Below are positions 47,169-57,197 of a DNA stretch of 64,000 bases, piece after piece; positions within the stretch are counted from its first letter, which is position 1, and each line of letters opens with the position of its first letter. The notes under the pieces were generated by a model. That model had not been told where the DNA came from and ran no database searches. It was given only the letters and a program-made list of their open reading frames with translations. Location: the NCBI GenBank assembly GCA_004299705.1, contig SCQS01000048.1, forward strand, positions 1 to 64,000, written 5' to 3'. Both the position numbers and the translations under genes were made by a program. This DNA comes from Rhodanobacteraceae bacterium (GTDB lineage Bacteria; Pseudomonadota; Gammaproteobacteria; Xanthomonadales; Rhodanobacteraceae).

Positions 47169-47278
47169 CGTCATTCCCGCGAAAGCGGGAATCCAATGCC
47201 TCTCTCTGCTTATTGACACGCAAAGGCACTGGATTCCGGGTTCCGCCGCGATGGAACTGCGGCGGCCCCGGAATGACG
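47169..47278. repeat. CGTCATTCCCGCG palindrome between dcd and apbC
   Basis: Left end CGTCATTCCCGCGAAAGCGG and right end GGCCCCGGAATGACG, with an inner TGGATTCCGGGTTCC motif: a full-size member of the TCGTCATTCC family. It mixes the AAAGCGGGA arm of the 13511 copy with the GGCCCCGGAATGACG arm of the 33286 and 63616 copies. Confidence 0.85.
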
Positions 47279-47296
47279 AGCAAAACCAAAGCGTCG

Positions 47297-48388
47297 TCAA
47301 TCATCGACAACGCGGATGTTGGGCACGCCGGTCATATCGCGCTCGGCCTGCAACGACAGGCGCGCGGTGGTGTTGCGCGCGATTTCGCGATAACGCATCG
47401 CAAGATCGGAATCGGGCATCGCTGACACGGTGGGATTGCCGCCGTCGGCCTGCTCGCGGATGCGGATATCCAGCGGCAGCGAACCCAACAGCGGCACGCC
47501 GTATTGTTCGGCCATCCGCGCGCCGCCGCCGGCGCCGAAGATGTGTTCCTCGTGGCCGCAATTCGAGCACACGTGCGTGGCCATGTTCTCGATGATGCCG
47601 AGCACCGGCACCTGCACCTTCTCGAAAGCCTTGAGACCCTTCCTCGCATCCAGCAGCGCGATGTCCTGCGGCGTCGTGACGATCACCGCACCCGCCACCG
47701 GCACGCGCTGGGTCAGCGTCAACTGGATGTCGCCGGTGCCGGGCGGCATGTCCACCACAAGGTAATCCAGATCGCGCCAGCGGGTCGATTGCAACAACTG
47801 CGTCAGCGCCTGCGTCACCATCGGGCCGCGCCACACCATCGGCGTGTCCTCGCCAACGAGGAAACCGATCGACATCACCTGCAGGCCGTGGTTGGTCATC
47901 GGGATGATGGTCTTGCCGTCGGGCGATTCCGGCCGTCCTTCGATGCCCAGCATCAGCGGCTGGCTGGGGCCGTAGATGTCGGCATCCAGCACGCCTGCGT
48001 TGGCGCCCTCCGCCGCAAGCGCCAGCGCGAGGTTCACCGCCACCGTGGACTTGCCGACGCCGCCCTTGCCCGATGCCACGGCGATGATGTTCTTGACGCC
48101 CGGCAGCGGCATCAAATTTCCCTGCACCTTGTGCGTCGCGATGCGTGAAGTCACCGACACCGCGGCCTGTGCGATGGCCGGGTCGTTCTCCAGCGTTGCC
48201 TTGATCTGCGCCACGAAGATCCTGCGCCAATCCGCCGCCGGATAGCCCAGCGCGATTTCGACCGCGACCTTGCCGCCATCCACGCCGACCGCGTGGATTT
48301 CGCCCGACTCCTGCAGCGACGCGCCGGTGTGCGGGTCAATGATTTCGCCGAGGATTTCGCGAACGCGTGATTCGGAGACAACAGGCAT
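47297..48388 (-). CDS. apbC: Iron-sulfur cluster carrier ApbC/Mrp
   Basis: 363-residue P-loop ATPase that carries and delivers [4Fe-4S] clusters. The N-terminal DUF59 domain (about 5-80) precedes a deviant Walker A, GKGGVGKST (107-115), and a C-terminal CxxC in HVCSNCGHEE that binds the cluster. DAD and DMPPGTGD motifs follow the family. The length is typical of the proteobacterial DUF59-Mrp fusion. It is divergent from the DUF2147 gene. Confidence 0.96.
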   Translation of the reverse strand: MPVVSESRVREILGEIIDPHTGASLQESGEIHAVGVDGGKVAVEIALGYPAADWRRIFVAQIKATLENDPAIAQAAVSVTSRIATHKVQGNLMPLPGVKNIIAVASGKGGVGKSTVAVNLALALAAEGANAGVLDADIYGPSQPLMLGIEGRPESPDGKTIIPMTNHGLQVMSIGFLVGEDTPMVWRGPMVTQALTQLLQSTRWRDLDYLVVDMPPGTGDIQLTLTQRVPVAGAVIVTTPQDIALLDARKGLKAFEKVQVPVLGIIENMATHVCSNCGHEEHIFGAGGGARMAEQYGVPLLGSLPLDIRIREQADGGNPTVSAMPDSDLAMRYREIARNTTARLSLQAERDMTGVPNIRVVDD

Positions 48389-48540
48389 CTGGGCAACCGT
48401 GGCAATGAAAACAGTCGGAAAGTATGCCAGAGGCCGACCCGCATTCCCTGATGCGGGTCAGCCCTCACACCGCGCATGCGCACGCTTGACGCACATGGCG
48501 CCAGCGTGCAGGCTTGTCGCAACGCCCCAGGAGATACGCC

Positions 48541-48993
48541 ATGCGCCGCATCCTCGTATTCGCGATGCTCACCGTCGGACTGCTGCTGGCGGTGCAAGCC
48601 TATGCCGCCGACTCGACCCCGGTCGGCACCTGGACCCAGGTCGACGACGCCACCGGCAAGCCCAAATCCATCATCGAAATCACCCAGCAACCGGACGGCA
48701 CCTTGCAGGCCGTGGTCAAGCAGGTACTGTTTTCCAAGGACGGCACGCACCCGGTCTGCGATCAGTGCACGGGCGAGCGCCACAACAAGCCGGTCGACGG
48801 CATGGTGGTGATGTGGGGTGTGAAGCAGGATGGCGACACGTGGGACGGCGGCCAGATCCTCGACCCGGGCAACGGCAAAATCTACAAGGTCAAACTGACC
48901 TTGCAGGATGGTGGCCAGAAACTCGACGTGCGCGGGTACATCGGCATTCCGATGCTGGGGCGGACGCAGACGTGGTTGCGCAAGGCAGATTGA
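48541..48993 (+). CDS. DUF2147 secreted protein
   Basis: 150-residue exported protein. The signal peptide ends near AVQAYAA, and the mature part is a single DUF2147 domain with VGTWTQVDDATGKPKSIIEI and the VKLTLQDGGQKLDVRGYIGIPMLGRTQTW region. CxxC residues (VCDQCTG) lie in the middle. The family is of unknown function, found in the periplasm of many proteobacteria. An AGGAGA ribosome site precedes the ATG. A TTGACG box lies 50 bases upstream but has no clear -10 match. Confidence 0.9.
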   Translation: MRRILVFAMLTVGLLLAVQAYAADSTPVGTWTQVDDATGKPKSIIEITQQPDGTLQAVVKQVLFSKDGTHPVCDQCTGERHNKPVDGMVVMWGVKQDGDTWDGGQILDPGNGKIYKVKLTLQDGGQKLDVRGYIGIPMLGRTQTWLRKAD

Positions 48994-49028
48994 ATTCGCT
49001 GATCCCGCGCCATGCCCGGCTGAAAAAC

Positions 49029-49140
49029 CATCCCCCTCGATCCCCCTTCCTACGGAAGGGGGAAGACAAGCACGACACAGCATCGAAGCCTTCACCCCCT
49101 TCCGCAGGAAGGGGGTCGATGCGTAGCATCGGGGGGATGC
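49029..49140. repeat. CCCCCTTC palindrome pair before the acylase gene
   Basis: Two hairpins of the family (TCCCCCTTCCTACGGAAGGGGGA and CCCCCTTCCGCAGGAAGGGGG) followed by a GATGCGTAGCATC stem. It lies in the 272-base gap between the DUF2147 gene and the penicillin acylase gene. No other feature is seen there beyond the ribosome site of the acylase. Confidence 0.85.
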
Positions 49141-49265
49141 ACTGCGGGATTCACGGCACACGATCGTCTCGTCGGCAATGACCGAACGGTGACGAACGGC
49201 GGTTCCCTTGCCGCACTGTTCGGAATAAGGTTGCAGGGTTCTCGTATCCGCCGAGGGGAAGATCG

Positions 49266-51548
49266 ATGTCCACACGTTTTGCGATGATTCAACGCGGCTG
49301 CGCGGGCGGCCTGCTTGCCGTACTGCTGGCGATCCCGCTCTGCGCGAACACGCAGACACGCACCGGCGCGGTTGCTGCCCCGGCATGGCAAACGCCGATC
49401 GCCGCGCACAGTGCGGAGTACGCGCGCCTGCAAAAGGAAGCGCAAGCCGTCACGATCACCCGCGACAACTGGGGCATCCCGCACGTGCACGGCAAGACCG
49501 ATGCCGACGCGGTGTTCGGGATGATCTACGCGCAGTGCGAGGACGACTTCAACCGCGTGCAGATGAATTACCTCACGGCACTGGGCTGGACCGCGCAGGC
49601 CGAGGGCGAAAAGGCGATCTGGGGCGACCTGCGCTACCAGCTGTTCATCGACCCCGTGGTGCTGAAGCAGGATTACGAGAAAAGTCCCGGCTGGCTGAAG
49701 CAACTGATGAACGCGTGGGCCGACGGCATGAACTGGTACCTCGCCACGCACCCTGACGCACACCCCAAGGTCATCCAGCATTACGAACCGTGGATGGCGC
49801 TGTCGTTCACCGAGGGCAGCATCGGTGGCGACATCGAACGCGTGAATTTGTCCAGACTCGCGAAGTTCTACGGCGCACCGCAAGCTGTCGCCGTCGCGCT
49901 GGCGCGCACCACGCCCGCGACCTGGGTCGATCCGACCGGCTCCAACGGCATCGCGATCGCGCCCAAGCTTTCCGCCGACGGTCACGCGCTGCTGCTGATC
50001 AACCCGCACGTCACCTTCAACTTCCGCAGCGAATCGCAGATGTCCAGCGACCAGGGCCTCGATGCCTACGGCGCTTCCACCTGGGGCCAGTTCTTCATCT
50101 ACCAGGGTTTCAACCAGCACATCGGCTGGATGCACACCTCGACCGGCGTCGATGCCGTGGACCAATTCGCGGAAACCGTCCGCAAGCACGGCGACGGCTA
50201 CCAATACCGATTCGGCGACCAGTGGCTGCCGGTGAAGATGCGCGCGATCACCATCCATTACCGCGCCGACGATGGCACGATGAAGTCGCGCACGTTCACC
50301 GCGTACTTCACCCAGGCCGGCCCGATCGTTGCAAAGGAAAATGGCAAGTGGATCGCCGAGGCGCTGATGAACCGCCCGATCGCCGCGCTGGAACAAAGCT
50401 GGCTGCGCACCAAGGCCACGGACCTTGCCAGCTACATGAAGGTGGCCGAGCTCAAGGCCAACTCGTCCAACAACACGATCTTCGCCGACGACAAGGGCGA
50501 GATCGCGTTCCTGATGCCGCAGTTCATCCCCAAGCGCGACAACGCGTTCGATTACCTGAAACCGGTCGATGGCAGCAACCCGGCCACCGCGTGGCAGGGC
50601 CTCACCGCCCTCAAGGACATGCCCAACGCCATCAATCCGCCCAACGGCTGGGTGATGAACACCAACGACTGGCCCTACTCCGCCGCCGGCAAGTACAGCC
50701 CCAAGCGCGCGGACTATCCGCAGTACATGGATTCATTCGGTGAGAACGCACGCGGCAAGCACGCGACCGAACTCCTGACCGGCGCCAAGGACATGACCAC
50801 CGCCAAGCTGATCGACATCGATTTCGATTCCTGGCTGCCGGCCTTCGCGCGCCTGATCCCGATCCTGATCAAGGACTACGACGCGTTGCCCGCCAGCGCC
50901 CCGTTGAAGACCAAACTCGCCGGCCCGATCGGCGTGTTGCGGCACTGGGATTACCGCTGGGGCCTGGCGTCGATCCCGACCACCCTGGCGGTGACGTGGG
51001 GCGATGCGATGTGGAACGAAGTCGCCGCCAAGGCCAAGGCCAGCGGCCTCGACGCACACACCACCGACCTGCGCGAGATCGATTACATCGCCGAGAAAGC
51101 CAGCCCGGCGATGCGACTCGGCACCCTGGCCAAGACCGTCGACACCCTGGTCAAGGACTTCGGCTACTGGGGCGTGCCGTGGGGCTCGATCAACCGCTAT
51201 CAGCGCCTCGACGATTCCATCACACCGCACTTCGACGACGCCAAACCCAGCCTGCCCGTGCCGTTCACGTCATCGCGCTGGGGTTCGCTCGCGGCGTCCA
51301 ACACGCACGCCTGGCCCGGCACCCAAAAATACTACGGACGCAGCGGCAACAGCTTCGTCGCGGTGATCGACTTCGGCCCGAAAGTCAGCGCACGCGCGAT
51401 CCACGTGGGCGGCCAAAGCGGCAACCCGAAATCGCCGCACTTCCGCGACCAGGCCGAACGCTGGACCACTGGCGATCTGCGCACCGTGTACTTCTGGCCG
51501 GATCAATTGAAGGGGCACGTCGAGCGGGTGTATCACCCGGGAGAATGA
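49266..51548 (+). CDS. Penicillin acylase family (Ntn-hydrolase) precursor
   Basis: 760-residue exported self-processing amidase. A signal peptide occupies about residues 1-28. The alpha subunit has TITRDNWGIPHVHGKTDADAVFGMIYAQ. The beta subunit likely starts at S226 in PTGSNGIAIAP after autocleavage at Gly225. Later features include NTNDWPYSAAGKYSPKR and the oxyanion region. The N-terminal nucleophile Ser is present, so activity is expected. Family members also include acyl-homoserine-lactone acylases and cyclic-lipopeptide acylases, so quorum quenching is possible; the substrate is not set by sequence. Confidence 0.9.
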   Translation: MSTRFAMIQRGCAGGLLAVLLAIPLCANTQTRTGAVAAPAWQTPIAAHSAEYARLQKEAQAVTITRDNWGIPHVHGKTDADAVFGMIYAQCEDDFNRVQMNYLTALGWTAQAEGEKAIWGDLRYQLFIDPVVLKQDYEKSPGWLKQLMNAWADGMNWYLATHPDAHPKVIQHYEPWMALSFTEGSIGGDIERVNLSRLAKFYGAPQAVAVALARTTPATWVDPTGSNGIAIAPKLSADGHALLLINPHVTFNFRSESQMSSDQGLDAYGASTWGQFFIYQGFNQHIGWMHTSTGVDAVDQFAETVRKHGDGYQYRFGDQWLPVKMRAITIHYRADDGTMKSRTFTAYFTQAGPIVAKENGKWIAEALMNRPIAALEQSWLRTKATDLASYMKVAELKANSSNNTIFADDKGEIAFLMPQFIPKRDNAFDYLKPVDGSNPATAWQGLTALKDMPNAINPPNGWVMNTNDWPYSAAGKYSPKRADYPQYMDSFGENARGKHATELLTGAKDMTTAKLIDIDFDSWLPAFARLIPILIKDYDALPASAPLKTKLAGPIGVLRHWDYRWGLASIPTTLAVTWGDAMWNEVAAKAKASGLDAHTTDLREIDYIAEKASPAMRLGTLAKTVDTLVKDFGYWGVPWGSINRYQRLDDSITPHFDDAKPSLPVPFTSSRWGSLAASNTHAWPGTQKYYGRSGNSFVAVIDFGPKVSARAIHVGGQSGNPKSPHFRDQAERWTTGDLRTVYFWPDQLKGHVERVYHPGE

Positions 51549-51569
51549 AACGCACCGACCTCTCCCTGT

Positions 51570-51596
51570 CCCCCAAACGGTTTCACCGTTTGGGGG
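51570..51596. terminator. Bidirectional hairpin between convergent genes
   Basis: CCCCCAAACGG and CCGTTTGGGGG with a TTTCA loop, extended by CTCTCCC/GGAGAG outside. There is no clear T-run. It lies between the convergent acylase and Old Yellow Enzyme genes and is related to the hairpin at 41985. It probably blocks read-through in both directions. Confidence 0.6.
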
Positions 51597-51612
51597 GAGA
51601 GGGTTCAGCCGC

Positions 51613-52764
<1,152 letters not shown>

Positions 52765-52766
52765 TC

Positions 52767-53693
52767 ATGAGCAAAGGCACCCACGATTACGCGCCCGATC
52801 CGCGCAACGCCGCCATCAAGGTCAACTTGAACGACGCATTGATCGCGCGCGACGAAGCCAAGGTTTCCGTGTTTGACGCGGGCTATGTGCTGGGTGATGG
52901 CATTTGGGAAGGCCTGCGCGTGCACGGCGGTGGCCTGCCCTTCCTCGACATGCACCTGGATCGTTTGTACGAAGGCGCCAAGGCCATCGACCTCGACATC
53001 GGGCTGACGCGCGAGCAGTTGACCGAACGCATCCTCGCGACCCTGCGCGCCAACGGCATGCGCGACCACGTGCACATCCGCCTGATGGTGACGCGCGGCC
53101 TCAAGGCCACGCCGCACCAGGACCCGCGCTTCGTGATCGGCCCGCCGACCATCGTGATCGTGCCCGAATACAAGGAACCACTGCCGGACACCGTCGCAAA
53201 AGGCATCCGCCTGTTCACCGTGCACGTGCGCCGCGGCGCGCCCGACGTGCAGGATCCGAAGCTCAACAGTCATTCCAAGCTCAACTGCATCCTCGCCTGC
53301 ATCCAGGCCCAGAAGGCCGGGTACGACGAGGCGCTGATGCTGGACCCGCACGGCTTCGTCGCCACCTGCAATTCCACGCACTTCTTCATCGTGCGCCGCG
53401 GCGAAGTCTGGACATCCACCGGCAAGTATTGCCTCGGCGGCATCACCCGCGCCAACGTCGTCAGGCTCTGCCGCGACCACGGCATCCCGGTGTTCGAAAA
53501 GGATTTCAGCCTGACCGACGTGTACGGCGCCGACGAAGCCTTCGTCACCGGCACTTTTGCCGGGTTGACGCCGGTTTGCGAGATCGACGGGCGCACGATT
53601 GGCGACGGCACGCGTGGCCCCATGTGCAAACGCCTGCAGCAGGTGTACATGCAATTGATGGAAACCGAGAGCCGCGCGGGCGTGCAGGTGTGA
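52767..53693 (+). CDS. Class IV aminotransferase (branched-chain or D-amino-acid type)
   Basis: 308-residue PLP enzyme of fold type IV. The catalytic lysine is K171 in NSHSKLNCILA, and the family segments VSVFDAGYVLGDGIWEGLRV, LMVTRGL and GGITRANVVRLCRDHGIP are present. The first residues of the ORF upstream of 52767 are not family-like; the ATG has a GGGAAAG ribosome site. The substrate class (branched-chain, D-amino acid or aminodeoxychorismate) is not settled. It overlaps the next gene by GTGA. Confidence 0.88.
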   Translation: MSKGTHDYAPDPRNAAIKVNLNDALIARDEAKVSVFDAGYVLGDGIWEGLRVHGGGLPFLDMHLDRLYEGAKAIDLDIGLTREQLTERILATLRANGMRDHVHIRLMVTRGLKATPHQDPRFVIGPPTIVIVPEYKEPLPDTVAKGIRLFTVHVRRGAPDVQDPKLNSHSKLNCILACIQAQKAGYDEALMLDPHGFVATCNSTHFFIVRRGEVWTSTGKYCLGGITRANVVRLCRDHGIPVFEKDFSLTDVYGADEAFVTGTFAGLTPVCEIDGRTIGDGTRGPMCKRLQQVYMQLMETESRAGVQV

Positions 53694-54442
53694 CGGTGCG
53701 CGAACCCCTGCGTATCGCGATGTGGTCGGGACCGCGCAACATTTCCACCGCGCTGATGCGCGCGTGGGAAAACCGCGCAGACACCTGCGTGATCGACGAA
53801 CCGTTCTACGCGCACTACCTGGTCGAAACGGGCATCGACCATCCGGGCCGCGAGGACGTGATCGCGACCCAGGAAACCGACGACGCCAAGGTCGCGGCAA
53901 CGCTCATCGGTCCGATCCCCGGCGGCAAGCCGATCTGGTACCAGAAACACATGACCCAGCACATGCTGTCCGAAATGCCGCTGGACTGGCTGGATCGCGT
54001 CAGCAACTGTTTCCTGATCCGCGAACCCGAGCGCGTCGCAGCATCGTTCACCCGGCAGCGTCCCGATGCCGAGGTGTGGGAACTCGGCTTCGAGCAGCAG
54101 GCACGCCTGTTCGACTACGCGTGCGAGCGGCTGGGCCACGCGCCGCCGGTCATCGATGCAGCCGATGTGCTGCGGGATCCGCGTGGCATCCTGGCTGCAC
54201 TGTGCGCGCGGCTCGGCATCCCTTTCAGCGAGCGCATGTTGCGCTGGCCGTCGGGCAAGCGCGCCAGCGACGGCGTGTGGGCGCCGCACTGGTACGCGGC
54301 GGTGGAACGTTCCAGTAGTTTTGCGCCATGGCGACCGCGCGAAACCGAACTGAGTGATTTGCAGCAGCGGCTCGCCGACGCTTGCCGGCCTTATTACGAA
54401 CGGCTGGTGGCATATCGCTTGACCGCACAACCGACAGCGTGA
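53690..54442 (+). CDS. Sulfotransferase-fold protein coupled to the aminotransferase
   Basis: 250-residue P-loop protein of the sulfotransferase fold. The phosphate-binding loop MWSGPRNISTALMRAWENR is near the N-terminus, with IREPERVAASFTRQRP as the second PAPS-binding segment. The GTG start lies inside the aminotransferase stop, so both are made together. Similar small proteins are annotated as branched-chain amino-acid aminotransferase-associated. They are not proven sulfotransferases. A sulfated amino-acid derivative would be a possible product. Confidence 0.78.
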   Translation: MTVREPLRIAMWSGPRNISTALMRAWENRADTCVIDEPFYAHYLVETGIDHPGREDVIATQETDDAKVAATLIGPIPGGKPIWYQKHMTQHMLSEMPLDWLDRVSNCFLIREPERVAASFTRQRPDAEVWELGFEQQARLFDYACERLGHAPPVIDAADVLRDPRGILAALCARLGIPFSERMLRWPSGKRASDGVWAPHWYAAVERSSSFAPWRPRETELSDLQQRLADACRPYYERLVAYRLTAQPTA

Positions 54443-54467
54443 CCGGCGGAGACAGCTCCGGGCCGAG

Positions 54468-55328
54468 CTACACCGTCGCGACGATGCGCCCCACTTCCGC
54501 CAGCACGGCTTTGCGTCCGACGGGATCGGTCGCGTGGTTCATGTAATAGGCCGTGACCAGCAGGGGCTTGCGTTTGGGTGGCCAGACAATTGCGATGTCG
54601 TTGTTCGCACCAAGCCCATTTCCATCCCACTGTCCCGTCTTGTCGCCAATACGCCAACCTGGCGGCAACCCGGCGCGCAACGATTGCAGCCCCGTCTGGC
54701 AATCCAGCATCCAGTGTGTCAGCAGCTTGCACGATGCAGGCGTCAGCGCATCGCCCAGCAACAATTTTTGTATGTCGCCCAGCATTGCCGAAGGCGTGGT
54801 CATGTCGTAGGGATTGAGCTCCGGCTCGATACGATCCAGCAACGTGACCGGATCACCGAGACTGCGCGCATAACGCGTCACCGCGGCCGGGCCGCCGATG
54901 TTCGCCAGCAGCAGGTTGGCCGCGGTGTTGTCGCTCAAGGTGATCGCGGCCCGGCACAGCTCGGCAATCGTCATGCCGGGTGGGCCGACGTGTTGCTTGG
55001 TGAGTGGTGCCCAGTCGAGCAGCGCGGACTGGTCGAACACGATGCGCCGGTCGAGTTCCTCCTCGCCACGATCCACGCGCGCCAGCACGGCCGCCGCCAG
55101 CAGCAGCTTGAACGTGCTGCACATCAGGAAGCGCTCGTCGCCGCGATTCGCGATGCGCCGACCACTGCCGGTATCGAAGATGGCAACGCCGAGACGCCCG
55201 CCGTGCACGCGTTCAAGATCGGCCAGCCGCAGCGCGGCATCGTGGCGGGTTGCGGCAAGCAGACGCGGTGCGACACCCAAGGCCAATGCTCCGACCACAG
55301 CGCCCTTTAACCACTCACGACGATTCAC
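54468..55328 (-). CDS. Class A beta-lactamase with Tat-type signal
   Basis: 286-residue serine beta-lactamase. The catalytic motifs are complete: S71-T-F-K74, S132-D-N134, the omega-loop E168 in EPELN and K230-T-G. The signal NRREWLKGAVVGALALG fits a twin-arginine leader, and the LMCSTFK context with cysteine before the serine resembles the chromosomal L2/SFO group. The start is GTG at 55328 after an AGGGAA site. No LysR-type regulator is adjacent. Substrate range cannot be read from sequence. Confidence 0.94.
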   Translation of the reverse strand: MNRREWLKGAVVGALALGVAPRLLAATRHDAALRLADLERVHGGRLGVAIFDTGSGRRIANRGDERFLMCSTFKLLLAAAVLARVDRGEEELDRRIVFDQSALLDWAPLTKQHVGPPGMTIAELCRAAITLSDNTAANLLLANIGGPAAVTRYARSLGDPVTLLDRIEPELNPYDMTTPSAMLGDIQKLLLGDALTPASCKLLTHWMLDCQTGLQSLRAGLPPGWRIGDKTGQWDGNGLGANNDIAIVWPPKRKPLLVTAYYMNHATDPVGRKAVLAEVGRIVATV

Positions 55329-55478
55329 TAGTCTTCCCTTTTGTTCAGAAACGGGTGCACACTATGCTGGGAGGTTGTGTCCGAGGACCGTCGCTGCACA
55401 GGTTGATTCATGACAACGTCGCGTGGCAGCCCGACGCGCAGGACTCAACGCACCCAGCCATCGTACGACGACGGTGGA

Positions 55479-57092
55479 TCAAGACTCCGCAATCGTCAAC
55501 CCTGCTGCGCGCAGGCGTTCCCGCAACCCGTCGAGTGCATGCCCGTAACGCGATGCACGTGCGGTGTCCCGCCGCAAAGGCTGCCTGACCTGCGCGGCAC
55601 TGGGCGTGCTCAACACTGTGCGTTCGGTACGATGGAATTCCAGACATGCCGGGTCGAACGGCAATCCGCAGAAATCCAGCAGGCGACGAATCGTTGGTTC
55701 CGGCTCGGTCACGAGCGTTTCGTACTCAAGGTTGAACACGCGGTCGGGAAAATTCTTCAGCCAGAACTGAGTCAAGCGCCAGAAGTCGATACAGAAATCT
55801 GCCATTTCATCCAGGTCAAAGCTGAACTCGGCGCCTTGGTCAAACCATTGACGGTAGCATCCAAGGCAGGCTTCCACCGGGTCGCGATGTACGACCACGA
55901 CGCGCGCGCTGGGCAACATGGTCAATGCCGCACCCGCCAGTACCCAATTCAAGAGGTTCTTGTCAACCATCCGCGGCTTGCGTTCGCGCCAGCGTGCCGT
56001 GCGCGCAAGGTATTCTTCGCCAAGCCGCTGCCAATCCTGCGTGGTCGCATCGGGCACCCAGAAGGGGAATGTGCTGGCTCGGCGGCGCGTTTCCGATTCG
56101 ATTACCTGACCGATGTCCTTGATCTCATTGGCGCCTTCAACTTCCGCATGAGATGCCAATATCTGCTCTACAAGTGTGGAGCCAGATCGCGGCAGGCTGG
56201 CAATGAAGATCACGTCGCGCCCGAGTTCAGTGTCTGGTGTACACGCTACAGGCTCCGCAAACACTCGCCTAATCGTTTCCACTCGCTCGTGTTCGCCCAC
56301 GGCGTCCCACTTCATTCGCCTGCGTTGCGACGTATTGGCTCGCTTCAGCAGTTCGAAGGCCCGCGCGTAATCGCCTTGGTCTTCCAGCGCGCGCGCCAGT
56401 ACGAACTCGAGCCGGATGCGCACGCCGGGCGATAGGCTCCGGTTCCCAAGCGCCCGTTCCAGCGATTCCACATCCTGCTTCTCGAATGCTGCGGTTTTCA
56501 GATCCGCCAGTGCCAACCAAGCTTCCATGTAATCGGGTTGGCGACTTAGAAGCTCGCGCAGATCAGCCACTGCTACGTTGACCCTGCCAACCCCCGCTTG
56601 CGCGCGCGCCAAGCCGACCTCGGCCCGCGCGTACGTAGGATCAATCGACAGTGTACGTTGCAAGGCCTCGATCACCGCATTCGCTTGCCCCTGCGGCCAC
56701 AAACCCTCGGCCAAGTTGTACCACGCTGAAGCGGAATCTGGCGCCAACTCGCACGCACGTTGCAGGTGCGCCAAGCCGTCATCGATCCTACCCGTCCGGT
56801 ATAACGCGACACCCAGCCCAATGTGCAAGTCCGCATCATCGGGCAATGCATCCAGTGCCCGTTGGAAACAATCTGCGGCGCCAACGTGATCCCCAAGATT
56901 CTGGGCTGCGATGCCCATCCAGCGCGTGATCTCGACGCTATCCTGCGCCAAGGCAAGTGCGCTGGTCAGTGTCCGCATCGCGGCGGCGGCATCCCCGGAT
57001 TGCGACTCTTTCCGCCCGCGCTTCAGCAACCGCGCCGCCATGGGCGACAGCGATTCGGGTGTCGCCGCCATCGGTATTTTTGCCTGCGTCAT
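55479..57092 (-). CDS. TPR-sulfotransferase, copy 1
   Basis: 537-residue protein with N-terminal tetratricopeptide repeats (about 25-200) and a C-terminal sulfotransferase. The 5'-phosphosulfate loop is SLPRSGSTLVEQILASH (299-315), with the VVVHRDPVEACLGCYRQWF 3'-phosphate region and a conserved end AAQVRQPLRRDTARASRYGH. It resembles TPR-linked protein sulfotransferases that modify tyrosine or glycan targets. It shares the C-terminal half almost motif for motif with the copy at 60580-62169. It lies 105 bases after the TonB receptor stop, past a terminator. Confidence 0.9.
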   Translation of the reverse strand: MTQAKIPMAATPESLSPMAARLLKRGRKESQSGDAAAAMRTLTSALALAQDSVEITRWMGIAAQNLGDHVGAADCFQRALDALPDDADLHIGLGVALYRTGRIDDGLAHLQRACELAPDSASAWYNLAEGLWPQGQANAVIEALQRTLSIDPTYARAEVGLARAQAGVGRVNVAVADLRELLSRQPDYMEAWLALADLKTAAFEKQDVESLERALGNRSLSPGVRIRLEFVLARALEDQGDYARAFELLKRANTSQRRRMKWDAVGEHERVETIRRVFAEPVACTPDTELGRDVIFIASLPRSGSTLVEQILASHAEVEGANEIKDIGQVIESETRRRASTFPFWVPDATTQDWQRLGEEYLARTARWRERKPRMVDKNLLNWVLAGAALTMLPSARVVVVHRDPVEACLGCYRQWFDQGAEFSFDLDEMADFCIDFWRLTQFWLKNFPDRVFNLEYETLVTEPEPTIRRLLDFCGLPFDPACLEFHRTERTVLSTPSAAQVRQPLRRDTARASRYGHALDGLRERLRAAGLTIAES

Positions 57093-57145
57093 TTCATCGG
57101 AAGTTGCTTCTCGCCGCCATTATGCCAACCCATGACTGCAATTCC

Positions 57146-57176
57146 AAAAAAACCGCCGGGTACGAGCCCCGGCGGC
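57146..57176 (-). terminator. Terminator after the TonB receptor gene
   Basis: On the minus strand CCGCCGGGG/CCCGGCGG arms around a CTCGTA loop are followed by seven T residues. It lies 22 bases past the receptor stop and before TPR-sulfotransferase copy 1, which would then need its own promoter in the 30 or so remaining bases or rely on read-through. Confidence 0.88.
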
Positions 57177-57197
57177 TGAGAGTAAAACGTGGCGACA

